A stretch of 64,000 nucleotides of DNA, taken from the NCBI RefSeq assembly GCF_020535405.1, contig NZ_CP085036.1:1860001-1924000 (forward strand). Reading direction: 5' to 3'. Numbering within the stretch: position 1 is the stretch's first letter; each line of letters begins with the position of its first letter. The notes below the pieces were generated by a model. The model was not told where the DNA came from. It was given only the letters and a program-made list of their open reading frames with translations, and ran no database searches. The position numbers and the translations under genes are program-made. Origin of the DNA: Antiquaquibacter oligotrophicus (lineage in GTDB: Bacteria; Actinomycetota; Actinomycetes; Actinomycetales; Microbacteriaceae). Below are positions 39,878 to 48,120 of the stretch, one piece after another.

Positions 39878-40815
39878 CCACCCAGCGAGATGATGCACTG
39901 CGAGCCGAGCTAGTTCGCGCAGCTACCCGGTCGCCCTACGGCGACCGAATGGCGCCTCGATCGCTTGTCGCAGGGGCCGCAGCCATCGCACTTGCAGGTG
40001 CGCTGACGGGGGGTGCTGTCTCCGCGGTCGCCCTCACGGCCGCCGAGCCGCAGGCGCCTGTCGCGATCACAGAGGACGACGTCGCGAGCGTCACGGCGCG
40101 TGGACTAGAAATCGTGGGCACACACGCCGAGCTGTTCGGCACGCCCTTTATTGCATCGGGGCGGGGCAACCTCATCGTCGAATTGGGTTCCGTTCCCGAG
40201 GGCGCGTCCTCGATCGCGATGGCCATCCAGTGCGTGGAAGTTGGGGTCATCACGGTAGAAATCAACGGACAGGAGTTTGGGAGCACTGAATGCAGTGAGG
40301 AGTACGGTTCATCCGATCTCGGCGGATTCGCAAGCTTCAACGACCAACTTGCCCAGGGCAACAACACGATCGCCCTCTCAGGGGGCGGCAACTTCGTTCT
40401 GTGGGCCTCCTGGGCGAAGCAAGCTGAGCGACCGGCACAGTCTCAGGCTCAGGTGGATGCACTGGTCGACGGCACCGTCACGGCGGAGGAGTACGACGCT
40501 GGCTTCGATCGTTTCGCGTCGTGTATGGCGGCTGCCGGGCATCCGCTTGTCTTCATCGACAAGTCCGATGTCGTCTACGACTACGCGCTGACGAGCGAGT
40601 CCGTCAGCACCGGCACCGACGTTCAGTGTTACGAGGCCGAGTTTATGGAGATCGACGGTTCGTGGCAGATCGCGAACGAGGACACGTCGGAGAGCACGCA
40701 GATCCTGCGCGACTGCCTCGCGCACTTCGGCGTCGAACCCGCGTACCCCGCGGAGGAGGTCGCTCAACAGATGCGCGACGCGGCGATCGACCCACGCGAC
40801 TGCCCCGGCCCCTAG
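39874..40815 (+). CDS. Membrane-anchored protein cotranscribed with the ECF sigma factor (possible anti-sigma)
   Basis: 313 residues. Residues 1-28 are cytoplasmic, one transmembrane helix follows (about 30-52), and the remaining 260 are extracellular, with at least five cysteines (IQCVEVG, TECSEEYG, SCMAAAGHP, VQCYEAEF, LRDCLAHFG). There is no zinc-anti-sigma HxxxCxxC motif and the cytoplasmic part is very short. Start ATG overlaps the sigma-factor stop. By position it should be the membrane partner of the sigma factor; whether it can hold sigma with 28 residues is open. Alternatively it is a sigma-controlled sensor or effector. Confidence 0.8.
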   Translation: MTTQRDDALRAELVRAATRSPYGDRMAPRSLVAGAAAIALAGALTGGAVSAVALTAAEPQAPVAITEDDVASVTARGLEIVGTHAELFGTPFIASGRGNLIVELGSVPEGASSIAMAIQCVEVGVITVEINGQEFGSTECSEEYGSSDLGGFASFNDQLAQGNNTIALSGGGNFVLWASWAKQAERPAQSQAQVDALVDGTVTAEEYDAGFDRFASCMAAAGHPLVFIDKSDVVYDYALTSESVSTGTDVQCYEAEFMEIDGSWQIANEDTSESTQILRDCLAHFGVEPAYPAEEVAQQMRDAAIDPRDCPGP

Positions 40816-40824
40816 CCGCGCGGA

Positions 40825-40902
40825 GGTTTTCCGCGCGCGCCCGCGTTTGTACCTGCGCGCGGGCACTAAACCTCAGCGCGCGCGGCGACGCTGAGCGACG
40901 TC
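40825..40902 (-). repeat. Dispersed intergenic repeat, copy C (inverted)
   Basis: Read on the minus strand it begins GACGTCGCTCAGCGTCG and continues GCTGAGGTTT..GCGCGC...GGT, aligning with copies A and B. It ends 11 bases from the stop of the minus-strand oxidoreductase gene. Confidence 0.7.
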
Positions 40903-40913
40903 CACCCGAACGG

Positions 40914-41879
40914 CTAGCCGTCGCTGACCTTGAGTACGACCTTGCCGCGTGTGTGACCCGTCTCGAGGGCGCGGTGAGCGGATGCCGCCTCCTCGAGGTC
41001 GAACACCTGGTCGACGTAAACCTTCACGTCGCCGGACTCGATGAGCCGCGAGATCACCGCGAGGGTGGAACCCTCGGGCGAGACGCGGAACCCGCTCGCA
41101 CGAACACCGGCTGCCGCCGCATCCTCGGCGACCGTCGGCCAGCTGCCCGTCGGCACGTTGACGAGCAAGCCACCGGGCTTGAGCACGGACAGTGAACGTG
41201 TACCGGTGTTGTCGGAGACGTTGCCGACGAGGTCGATGACGACGTCGATGTCCGAGACCTCATCCTCGAAGCGTGAATTGGTGTAGTCGATGACCTCGCG
41301 CGCTCCCAGCTCCCGCAGCCACTCCTCGTTGCGAGAGGAACCGGTCGCGATCACGTAGGAGCCGAAGAACGAGGCGAACTGGATGGCGAAGTGGCCGACG
41401 CCACCCGCGCCGGCGTGGATGAGCATCCGCTGACCCTCATGGGCTTTCGCGACATCGACGACGGCACCCCACGCCGTGAGGGCCGCGAGCGGCACCCCCG
41501 CCGCCTCGACGTGCGAGAGCGACTTCGGTTTGCGCGCGATACACATGCCGGGCACCGTGAGGTATTCCGCATAGGCGCCGCCGAGTCGCGGCACCATGGT
41601 CATGCCGTAGACCTCGTCACCGGGCTTCAGCGGGTGCGATTCGTACGAGGACTCAACGACGATTCCGCTGAAGTCGTTGCCGAGGATGGTCGGCCACGAA
41701 CTGATGGCGGCGGATGCCCCCTTGCCGGAGCGTGTCTTCACGTCGATGGGGTTGACGCCCGCGGCAACAACCTTGACGAGAAACTCGGCGTTGACGCGTG
41801 TCGGAACATCCACGTTGGCGACACGCAGAACGTCCGCTCCCCCCGTGGAGTCCATGATGATCGCCCGCATTGTGGTCAT
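40914..41879 (-). CDS. NAD(P)H-dependent quinone-oxidoreductase-like medium-chain dehydrogenase
   Basis: 321 residues of the zinc-free MDR superfamily. N-terminal GroES-like domain (MRAIIMDSTGGADVLRVANVDVP, AAGVNPIDVKTRSG, ILGNDFSGIVVE) and Rossmann domain with HAGAGGVGHFAIQFASFFG; VATGSSRNEEWLRELGAREVIDY and LETGHTRGKVVLKV close it. The Cys/His zinc ligands of alcohol dehydrogenases are absent. The ATG at 41879 has GGGAGG 6 bases upstream. It probably reduces quinones or enones. No operon partner. Confidence 0.93.
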   Translation of the reverse strand: MTTMRAIIMDSTGGADVLRVANVDVPTRVNAEFLVKVVAAGVNPIDVKTRSGKGASAAISSWPTILGNDFSGIVVESSYESHPLKPGDEVYGMTMVPRLGGAYAEYLTVPGMCIARKPKSLSHVEAAGVPLAALTAWGAVVDVAKAHEGQRMLIHAGAGGVGHFAIQFASFFGSYVIATGSSRNEEWLRELGAREVIDYTNSRFEDEVSDIDVVIDLVGNVSDNTGTRSLSVLKPGGLLVNVPTGSWPTVAEDAAAAGVRASGFRVSPEGSTLAVISRLIESGDVKVYVDQVFDLEEAASAHRALETGHTRGKVVLKVSDG

Positions 41880-42001
41880 GAATGGCCTCCCCGCCCTACT
41901 ACCCATCACAGTCAAAGGGGATAACAATTCGGCATTGTTACGGAAAGGTCACCGCGCTGATAACTTTTCCTTCATGCCCGCCGAGTCGCCAGAATACGAC
42001 C

Positions 42002-42661
42002 GTGCGGCGGGCTGAATTCGCGGCGGCGGTGCTCGGCAGCCTCGCCGTCACCGTCGCCCTCGCGATCATCTGGATGTCACGACTCACGGTGCCGCGTGAG
42101 CTCTACGTGAGCGAACTCGGTGCGGAAGGCGAGCCTACGGCGGCTGCCTTTGAGGTGGCCCTGCTGCTCATTGTGGCGGGCGGGAGTGCCGTCGCGTGGG
42201 CGGGGCGTCGGGTGCGGGCATCCGCACGTGTGCTGTCAGCGTGGACCCCTGCCGTGTCGCTGTGGATCGGGTGCGCGTTTTTCCTTCTCGCCTCACAAGT
42301 CACATGCACGGCGGGATGCCCGCTGCCCTACGGGCCGAGCTTCACGTGGCAGGACTTCACGCACACCCTCGCCGCGGTGATCGCTTTCGCGGCCGCGTGC
42401 TGGGCGATGCTGCAGACGTCGTTCGCGCGGGAGACCCCGCTCCTGGCGCGTCTCTCGCTCGCCACGGCGGTGCTGGTTGCGGTGATCGCCGGCACGGGCG
42501 GGCTGTTCTCGCTGTTCCGCTTCCAGGTGGAGCTCGGTAGCCGGATGGAGTTTGTAGCGACAACGATCGCGATCGCGTGGCTCGTGGTGTTCGGGGTGAT
42601 CCTCGCGCTCCGCTCGGCGCGCGGTTTAGCGTTGAAGCAGGTCGAGCAGCCGACTGGCTAA
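42002..42661 (+). CDS. DUF998 family membrane protein
   Basis: 219 residues with six transmembrane helices. Recognised by overall DUF998 layout: helix 1 after MRRAEFAAAVLGSLAVTVALA, a CTAGCPLP loop, then HTLAAVIAFAAACWAMLQTS and a late GLFSLFRFQVE. The function of DUF998 is unknown. The GTG at 42002 is chosen because upstream codons are uncharacteristic and AATAC (about 41992) could serve as -10 for a leaderless start; this is uncertain. Its 3' end overlaps the convergent YqaJ-type gene by 36 bases. Confidence 0.75.
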   Translation: MRRAEFAAAVLGSLAVTVALAIIWMSRLTVPRELYVSELGAEGEPTAAAFEVALLLIVAGGSAVAWAGRRVRASARVLSAWTPAVSLWIGCAFFLLASQVTCTAGCPLPYGPSFTWQDFTHTLAAVIAFAAACWAMLQTSFARETPLLARLSLATAVLVAVIAGTGGLFSLFRFQVELGSRMEFVATTIAIAWLVVFGVILALRSARGLALKQVEQPTG

Positions 42662-43246
42662 CACCACGAGTCGGTGGATCTCGTTCTCGTCCCTCTCGAC
42701 CCACTGGCACTGGGGCTCGGCGGCGATCGGCACAAAGTTGTCGTGCTGTTCCCACACCACGAGGGTGCGCTCGGCACCCAGTACGTACTGCTGCCACCAC
42801 ACCTGGCGCAGATAGGAGCGCGGGATGCTGCACCACGGACGCCCGGTCGTTTTGATCTCGGAGAGCACGACGGTGCCGTCGTGAACACCGACGCCATCGG
42901 GCGTTGCGAGGTGGCGCGGCTCGCCCTGAGCGTGGAAGAGCGTCGTTGATGGCTCGATGCGGTGTGTTGCTCGAACCCAGCGGGCGATCTCGGGTTCGCG
43001 CGCGCGACCGTGGTCGGTGAACGCGTTGCCGCTGAACCCGGACCCGAGGAGCTTGTCCTGGGCGACAGCTCGCAGCGAGCGCTCGCTCGAGAGGCGCGCG
43101 GCATCCGTCGCCGTGACGCCGCGACTGCGAGCCCGGATCCACGCGACGCGATCCTCGGAGGTCGCGACAACACGATCGAGGTGGGTGGTGACAACCGGCT
43201 CCCACAGGTCAAGTTCGGGGTGCGGGGTCACCAGACAAGTGTGCAT
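42626..43246 (-). CDS. YqaJ-type viral-recombinase-family nuclease
   Basis: 206 residues. PD-(D/E)xK exonuclease fold of the YqaJ / lambda-exonuclease group: RSRGVTATDAARLSS, HGRAREPEIARWV, TPDGVGVHDGTVVLSEIKTT (Asp, then Glu-x-Lys of the active site) and LRQVWWQQYVLGAERTLVVWEQHDN. The ATG at 43246 gives MHTCLVTPHPELD. No RecT-type annealing protein or phage gene is beside it, so it is probably a domesticated chromosomal nuclease rather than part of a prophage. It overlaps the DUF998 gene tail to tail. Confidence 0.85.
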   Translation of the reverse strand: MHTCLVTPHPELDLWEPVVTTHLDRVVATSEDRVAWIRARSRGVTATDAARLSSERSLRAVAQDKLLGSGFSGNAFTDHGRAREPEIARWVRATHRIEPSTTLFHAQGEPRHLATPDGVGVHDGTVVLSEIKTTGRPWCSIPRSYLRQVWWQQYVLGAERTLVVWEQHDNFVPIAAEPQCQWVERDENEIHRLVVLASRLLDLLQR

Positions 43247-43329
43247 CCTCGCGCCGACACCACCCCTGCGCCGCGCTGGCCGCGAGCGTAGGCTGGGAGC
43301 GGTCGTATCGATTCGAGCCGAGGAGCCCC

Positions 43330-44076
43330 ATGTCCACACCACCCCTGTCCGTGCAGCTCTACACCGTGCGTGACGCCGTGACCGCGGACGCCGACGCGGC
43401 GTTCACACGACTCGCGGAGATCGGGTTCCGGTCTGTGGAACTGTACGACTTCGTCGACCGCGCGGCGCAGTACAAGTCCGCACTCTCGGCGTCCGGGCTC
43501 ACGCCATCGTCGGCTCACGCGTCGCTCCTCGGCAAGGACGTTGTGCCTGTCTTCGAGGCAGCGAAGAGCCTCGGCATCCGCACCGTCATCGACCCCATGG
43601 TCGAGGCGAGCCGGTGGGAGAAGTCGGATGACGTGGTCGCTATCGCCGACGAACTGAACGGCATCGCGGCGATCGCCGCGGACCTCGACCTCACGGTGGG
43701 GTACCACAACCACTGGTGGGAGCTGGCGTCCGCTGTCGACGGCACGAACGCCCTCGAAGCGTTCGCCGACAACCTCGACCCTTCCGTCATCCTCGAGATC
43801 GACACCTACTGGAGCGCCGTCGGTGGCGTCGACCCCGTCGGCCTCCTCGAGCGTCAGGGCGATCGCGTCCGTTTCATCCACGTCAAGGACGGCGACATCT
43901 CCCGCGACAACACCAAGCAGGTGGCCGTGGGCAGCGGCCGGATGCCCGTGCTCGACATCCTCGCTGCTGCACCCTCCGCGACCCGCGTGGTCGAGCTCGA
44001 CGATTTCGCTGGCGACGTGTTCGACGCGCTCGCCGACTCAGTGGCCTTCCTCATTGCGAACGGCGAAAGTCTGTGA
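43330..44076 (+). CDS. Sugar phosphate isomerase/epimerase family TIM-barrel protein
   Basis: 248 residues, xylose-isomerase-like TIM barrel. SVQLYTVRDAV, EIGFRSVELYDF, LTVGYHNHWWE (metal-binding His and Glu region), LEIDTYWSAVGG and IHVKDGDI place the metal ligands at strand ends. GAGGAG is 5 bases before the ATG. Overlaps the Gfo/Idh dehydrogenase by 4 bases. Such isomerase/dehydrogenase pairs act in inositol, 3-keto-sugar or glycoside catabolism; the exact substrate is not readable. Confidence 0.92.
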   Translation: MSTPPLSVQLYTVRDAVTADADAAFTRLAEIGFRSVELYDFVDRAAQYKSALSASGLTPSSAHASLLGKDVVPVFEAAKSLGIRTVIDPMVEASRWEKSDDVVAIADELNGIAAIAADLDLTVGYHNHWWELASAVDGTNALEAFADNLDPSVILEIDTYWSAVGGVDPVGLLERQGDRVRFIHVKDGDISRDNTKQVAVGSGRMPVLDILAAAPSATRVVELDDFAGDVFDALADSVAFLIANGESL

Positions 44077-45173
44077 CGGGCACCGGCCCCGTCGGCGTCG
44101 GCATCATCGGTGCCGGAGTCATCAGCACCCAGTACCTCGACAACCTCACGACGTTCCCTGACGTGCGTGTGCTCTTTATCGCCGACCTCGACACTGCACG
44201 CGCGGAAGCCCAGGCTGAGGCCTACGGCGTTCCTGCATTCGGCACGACGGAGGAGCTCCTCGCTCAGCCGGACATCGAGATCGTCGTGAACCTGACGATC
44301 CCCGCCGTGCACGTGGCCGTGGCACGGCAAGCCCTCGAGGCGGGCAAAAACGTGTGGACGGAGAAGCCCATCGCCCTCGATCGCGAGAGCGGCGCAGAGC
44401 TGCTCGCCGATGCGCAGCGACGCGGACTTCGTGTGGCGACCGCCCCGGACACGTTCCTCGGCGCGGGCCTTCAGGCTGGTCGCCGACTGATCGCCGACGG
44501 CAGGATCGGCACGCCGCTTACAGCCCTCACGCTCTTCCAGGTGCCCGGCCCCGAGGCGTGGCACCCGAACCCCGACTTCCTCTACGCGAAGGGTGCCGGG
44601 CCGCTCTTCGACATGGGTCCGTACTACGTCACGACGCTTGTGCAGAACCTCGGTCCGGTGGGTCGTGTGGCCGCAACCGCGTCGATGTCCCGAGAGCGGC
44701 GCACCATCGCGTCCGGCCCGCGCGCGGGTGAGACCTTCGCCGTGGAGGTGCCGACCCACGTGAGCGCCATGCTCGAGTTCGAGGGCGGAGCCTCGGCGCA
44801 GTGTGTCTTCAGCTTCCAGTCGCACCTCGCGCGCGCCGGTTTTGTGGAGATCGCGGGAACCGAGGGAACCGTGGTCTTCCCCGATCCGAACATGTTCGAT
44901 GGCGAGTTGACGGTGTGGGGGGATGCCGCAGAGCCGGAGACAATCGTCGTCGAGAGTGACACGGGGCGCGGCACCGGTGTTGTCGACCTCGCGAGGGCCA
45001 TTCGTGCTGACGTTCCGGAGCGGGCATCCGGTGAGCTCGCCTTCCATGTGCTCGACGTGCTGGTCTCGATCACGGAGGCCGCGGAGCGCGGCGAGTTTGT
45101 GCCGGTGACGAGCACGGTAGAGGTGCAACCACCGCTTCCCGACGAGTGGGATCCGCGCGCCGCCACCCTGTAG
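44073..45173 (+). CDS. Gfo/Idh/MocA family NAD(P)-dependent sugar oxidoreductase
   Basis: 366 residues. Rossmann start GVGIIGAGVISTQYLDNL, then the family's nucleotide-side EKP motif in GKNVWTEKPIALD, and the C-terminal half with WHPNPDFLYAKGAGPLFDMGPYYVTTLVQNLGPV, where Asp and His-equivalent Tyr face the sugar. GTG start in a GTGA overlap with the isomerase stop, so the two are cotranscribed. It probably oxidises or reduces a cyclic sugar at C1 or C3. Cytoplasmic. Confidence 0.93.
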   Translation: MTGTGPVGVGIIGAGVISTQYLDNLTTFPDVRVLFIADLDTARAEAQAEAYGVPAFGTTEELLAQPDIEIVVNLTIPAVHVAVARQALEAGKNVWTEKPIALDRESGAELLADAQRRGLRVATAPDTFLGAGLQAGRRLIADGRIGTPLTALTLFQVPGPEAWHPNPDFLYAKGAGPLFDMGPYYVTTLVQNLGPVGRVAATASMSRERRTIASGPRAGETFAVEVPTHVSAMLEFEGGASAQCVFSFQSHLARAGFVEIAGTEGTVVFPDPNMFDGELTVWGDAAEPETIVVESDTGRGTGVVDLARAIRADVPERASGELAFHVLDVLVSITEAAERGEFVPVTSTVEVQPPLPDEWDPRAATL

Positions 45174-45201
45174 TCACTTGGCGTGTGAAGCGATCTCACG
45201 C

Positions 45202-45233
45202 TAACCTGGGAAAACCATGGGTTGACCGTGGTT
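45202..45233 (+). promoter_or_regulatory. Promoter region of the LAxTG gene pair
   Basis: -10 TAACCT (45202-45207) lies just after a GCGTGTGA/TCTCACGC imperfect inverted repeat; AACCATGG (45213-45220) and CCGTGGTT (45226-45233) form a second imperfect palindrome in the leader. Confidence 0.4.
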
Positions 45234-45262
45234 CATTTTCCGCGCCACACGTGAGGTAATCC

Positions 45263-46306
45263 ATGAAGCGCTCCATTGTTATCGCCGGCACGGCCGTCGC
45301 CGCAGCCGCATCCCTTGCCCTGCTCCCGGCAGCGGCCACCGCCCACACCGATCACCTCTTCACGTGGTCGTACAGCCCAGTTGGTTCCGACGCTGGCGGA
45401 TTCTCGACGGCGTCGAAGACGGATGCCGCGCTCGCCCTCCTCGGCGAGAACACGCTCCCCATCATTGACGAGGTCTCCGGTATGGAGGTCTGCGACGAGG
45501 TGGGCTACGCCGTCGGCTTCGTAGAGGAGAACTCGGAGGTCGACTTCCCGGCCGTAGCGACGTGGGATCACAGCACAGGCGCGATCCTTTCTGGCCCCGT
45601 GCTGTTGGACCTTCAGACCGAGGTGATGTCGTACGTTGACGACGTGGTGGAGCTCGACACGCTCGCCGACTGCACGGTCATCTCGATCGTTCACGTCTAC
45701 GGCGGAGACGAGCCCGGCGCGAGCTTCTGGGGCATCGCGGAGATCGACCCCGCGACCGGTGACACAACGGTGGTCCTCGAGCTCCCCGACTACGAGGTCG
45801 TCGAGTGGTCTGAGTTCACCGGCCTTGCAACCAACGCCGCAGGCGCAACGCACATCTTCTTCGATCTCGACGGCCTGCCCTACTACGCCGCGGTGGACTT
45901 CGAGGCTGGCACTCTCAGTGACCCCGTCGCACTGCAGGGCCTGAGCGACTACTTCGAGAGCAGCGGCTTCACGCAGGGCGTCGATTTTGATGCGGCTGGG
46001 GGCCTGTGGCTCGTCACCGGTGTCAACGCCGAGGAGGAGTACCACCTCGTGTCCTACGCCGCAGGAGCTGACCTCGGCACCGCAATCGTGACCGACATTG
46101 GAATCCTCCCGTACTACGGCGATGGCCTTCAGATCAGTTCGCCCATCCCGCTCACTGCGGAGGGTGCAGCCGTCGCTCCCGTGACGCCCGCCAAGCCGCA
46201 GCTCGCCGCGACGGGCTCGGAGCTGCCGTTCGGCATCGCCGCGGGAGCGATCGCGCTCCTGCTCGCGGGCGGCACTGCGCTCGTGCTGCGCCGTCGCGCC
46301 GCCTGA
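45263..46306 (+). CDS. Cell-wall LAxTG-anchored surface protein, copy 1
   Basis: 347 residues. Signal peptide of about 26 residues (to ATA before HTDHLF), a beta-rich middle with ATWDHSTGAI, AEIDPATGDTTVVLEL and VDFDAAGGLWLVTGV blocks that resemble a small beta-propeller, and a C-terminal sorting signal: LAATG (about 313), hydrophobic helix, RRRAA. LAxTG is the motif of class E sortases in actinobacteria; no sortase lies in the window. TGAGG is 7 bases before the ATG. It is 68 percent or so alike the next gene by eye; a recent tandem duplication. Confidence 0.9.
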   Translation: MKRSIVIAGTAVAAAASLALLPAAATAHTDHLFTWSYSPVGSDAGGFSTASKTDAALALLGENTLPIIDEVSGMEVCDEVGYAVGFVEENSEVDFPAVATWDHSTGAILSGPVLLDLQTEVMSYVDDVVELDTLADCTVISIVHVYGGDEPGASFWGIAEIDPATGDTTVVLELPDYEVVEWSEFTGLATNAAGATHIFFDLDGLPYYAAVDFEAGTLSDPVALQGLSDYFESSGFTQGVDFDAAGGLWLVTGVNAEEEYHLVSYAAGADLGTAIVTDIGILPYYGDGLQISSPIPLTAEGAAVAPVTPAKPQLAATGSELPFGIAAGAIALLLAGGTALVLRRRAA

Positions 46307-46348
46307 CCTGCACCGCAATCACTCCACTACAGTCACGTGAGGATATCC

Positions 46349-47365
46349 ATGAAGCGCTCCCTCGTTGTTACCGGTACGGCTGTCGCCGCAGCCGCGTCGC
46401 TCGCCCTGCTCCCGTCCGCCGCCATCGGTCACACCGACGGTCTCTTTAGCTGGTCGTACAGCCCAGTGGGCTCCGACTTCGGGGGCTTCTCCAGCGTCTC
46501 CAAGACGGATGCCGCGCTCGCGCTCCTCGGTGAGGACACGCTTGAGCAGTTCCCGTACGTCACCGGCTCGGAGGTCTGCAACGAGGTCGGGTACGCGGTG
46601 GGCTTCGCGGACTACGAGGACGTCGAGGGTGACTACTCCGCCATCGCGACGTGGGATCACACGACCGGCGCCATTCTGAGCGGTCCGGTTGAGCTCACCA
46701 TCGACGGACAGGCCTACATCACCGACCTGGTCGAACTCGACACCCTGGCCGATTGCACCGTGATCACTCTCGCAGAGCTCGATGGCGGAGACGACTGGGC
46801 GATCATCGAAGTCGACCCGGCCACGGGAGCCTCGACCGTGCTCCTCGAGCTGCCGGACCTTGAGAGCGGTGGGTACACGGGCCTTGCGACCAACGCCGCA
46901 GGCGTCACGCACCTCTTCTTCGAGCTCGAAGGCTACCCGAACTACACCGCGGTCGACTTCGAGGGCGGCACGATCGGACTGCCGATCCCGCTGGAAGGTC
47001 TGATCGACTACTTCGAAAGCTCCGGGTTCACCGAGGGTGTCGACTTCGATGCTGCGGGAGGCCTGTGGATCGTCGCCGGTGTCAACGCTGAGGAGGAGTA
47101 CCACCTCGTCACGTTCGCCGCCGGAGCTGACCTGGGTACGGCAACCCCCACCGACATCGGGACCCTGCCGTACTACGGCGACGGACTGCGCATCAATTCG
47201 CCCATCCCGCTCACCGCGGAGGGTGCAACCGTCGCTCCCGTGACGCCCGCCAAGCCGCAGCTCGCCGCGACCGGCTCGGAGCTGCCGTTCGGCATCGCCG
47301 CAGGAGCGATCGCGCTCCTGCTCGCGGGCGGCACCGCGCTCGTGCTGCGCCGTCGCGCGGCATAA
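46349..47365 (+). CDS. Cell-wall LAxTG-anchored surface protein, copy 2
   Basis: 338 residues, the tandem paralogue of the preceding gene, with the same signal peptide style (MKRSLVVTGTAVAAAASLALL), the same SWSYSPVGSD.GGFS motif, the same propeller-like blades and an almost identical sorting signal (LAATG, helix, RRRAA). The last 140 bases of the two genes are nearly identical while the middles have diverged, so the 3' ends may be kept alike by gene conversion. ATG at 46349 follows GTGAGGA by 5 bases, just as in copy 1. Cotranscribed, ending at a strong terminator. Confidence 0.9.
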   Translation: MKRSLVVTGTAVAAAASLALLPSAAIGHTDGLFSWSYSPVGSDFGGFSSVSKTDAALALLGEDTLEQFPYVTGSEVCNEVGYAVGFADYEDVEGDYSAIATWDHTTGAILSGPVELTIDGQAYITDLVELDTLADCTVITLAELDGGDDWAIIEVDPATGASTVLLELPDLESGGYTGLATNAAGVTHLFFELEGYPNYTAVDFEGGTIGLPIPLEGLIDYFESSGFTEGVDFDAAGGLWIVAGVNAEEEYHLVTFAAGADLGTATPTDIGTLPYYGDGLRINSPIPLTAEGATVAPVTPAKPQLAATGSELPFGIAAGAIALLLAGGTALVLRRRAA

Positions 47366-47381
47366 CGACACTCACACGACG

Positions 47382-47410
47382 AGGGCCCCGCGAGCGATCG
47401 CGGGGCCCTT
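47382..47410 (+). terminator. Terminator after the LAxTG pair
   Basis: AGGGCCCCGCGA / TCGCGGGGCCCT, a perfect 12-base stem with a 4-base loop, followed by TTGT. It may also serve the convergent ABC ATPase gene. Confidence 0.88.
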
Positions 47411-47422
47411 GTCTGTCTGTGC

Positions 47423-48094
47423 TCAGTTCTTCTCGGTTACCTTGCCCTGCTTGATGTGGAGTCGCCGCTGCGCCCGGCGAGCGACGGCTGAGTCGTGCGT
47501 CACGACGATGAGCGTGAGCCCCTGATCGCGCCACAGGCCCTCGAGCAGATCCATAATCTCGTCGCGGGTCTCCTCGTCGAGGTTGCCCGTCGGTTCGTCC
47601 GCGAGGAGCACTTCGGGCTTCTTGACGAGAGCTCGCGCGATCGCGACGCGCTGTTGCTGACCGCCCGACAGCTCGGACGGTCGGTGGCTGCCGCGATCGC
47701 CGAGACCGACGGATGCCAGCGCCTCCGCCGCGCGGGCGCGCCTCTGTGCAGCCCCAACCCGTAGGGGCTCCAGTGCCGTCTCGACGTTCTCCTGCGCGGT
47801 GAGGGTCGGGATCAGGTTGAATCCCTGGAACACGAACCCGATCTGCTTTGCCCGAATGCCCGTGAGCTTCGTGTCGGGCATGCTCGAGATCTCGTCGCCG
47901 CTGAGGCCCACGGAGCCCTTGCTCGGTCGCTCGAGTGCACCGAGGAGTTGCAGCAGCGTCGACTTGCCGCCGCCGGTGGGGCCCTGGATGGCGACGAGTT
48001 GTCCGGTCGGGATCTCGAGGGTCACATCGTTGAGTGCGGTGACGGTGCGCTTACCTTGCTCGTACTTTTTGGTGACGTTGGTGAGTGTGTACAT
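47423..48094 (-). CDS. MacB/LolD-type ABC transporter ATP-binding protein
   Basis: 223 residues, single nucleotide-binding domain of the MacB/LolD class. Walker [11 protein letters not shown]-loop [12 protein letters not shown], signature LSGGQQQR, Walker [14 protein letters not shown] and VVTHDSAVA. The ATG at 48094 has AAGGA 4 bases upstream. It follows its permease gene by 26 bases. With the permease it should form a mechanotransmission-type ABC that drives extracytoplasmic events or exports peptides or lipids. The adjacent two-component system probably controls it. Confidence 0.94.
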   Translation of the reverse strand: MYTLTNVTKKYEQGKRTVTALNDVTLEIPTGQLVAIQGPTGGGKSTLLQLLGALERPSKGSVGLSGDEISSMPDTKLTGIRAKQIGFVFQGFNLIPTLTAQENVETALEPLRVGAAQRRARAAEALASVGLGDRGSHRPSELSGGQQQRVAIARALVKKPEVLLADEPTGNLDEETRDEIMDLLEGLWRDQGLTLIVVTHDSAVARRAQRRLHIKQGKVTEKN

Positions 48095-48120
48095 GACGTC
48101 CTTCTTTCGGTCTCGGTGGG

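Noticed and set aside
42626..43246. Prophage carrying the YqaJ-type nuclease
   Set aside because: No phage structural, lysis, recT or integrase gene lies nearby; the neighbours are ordinary metabolic genes.
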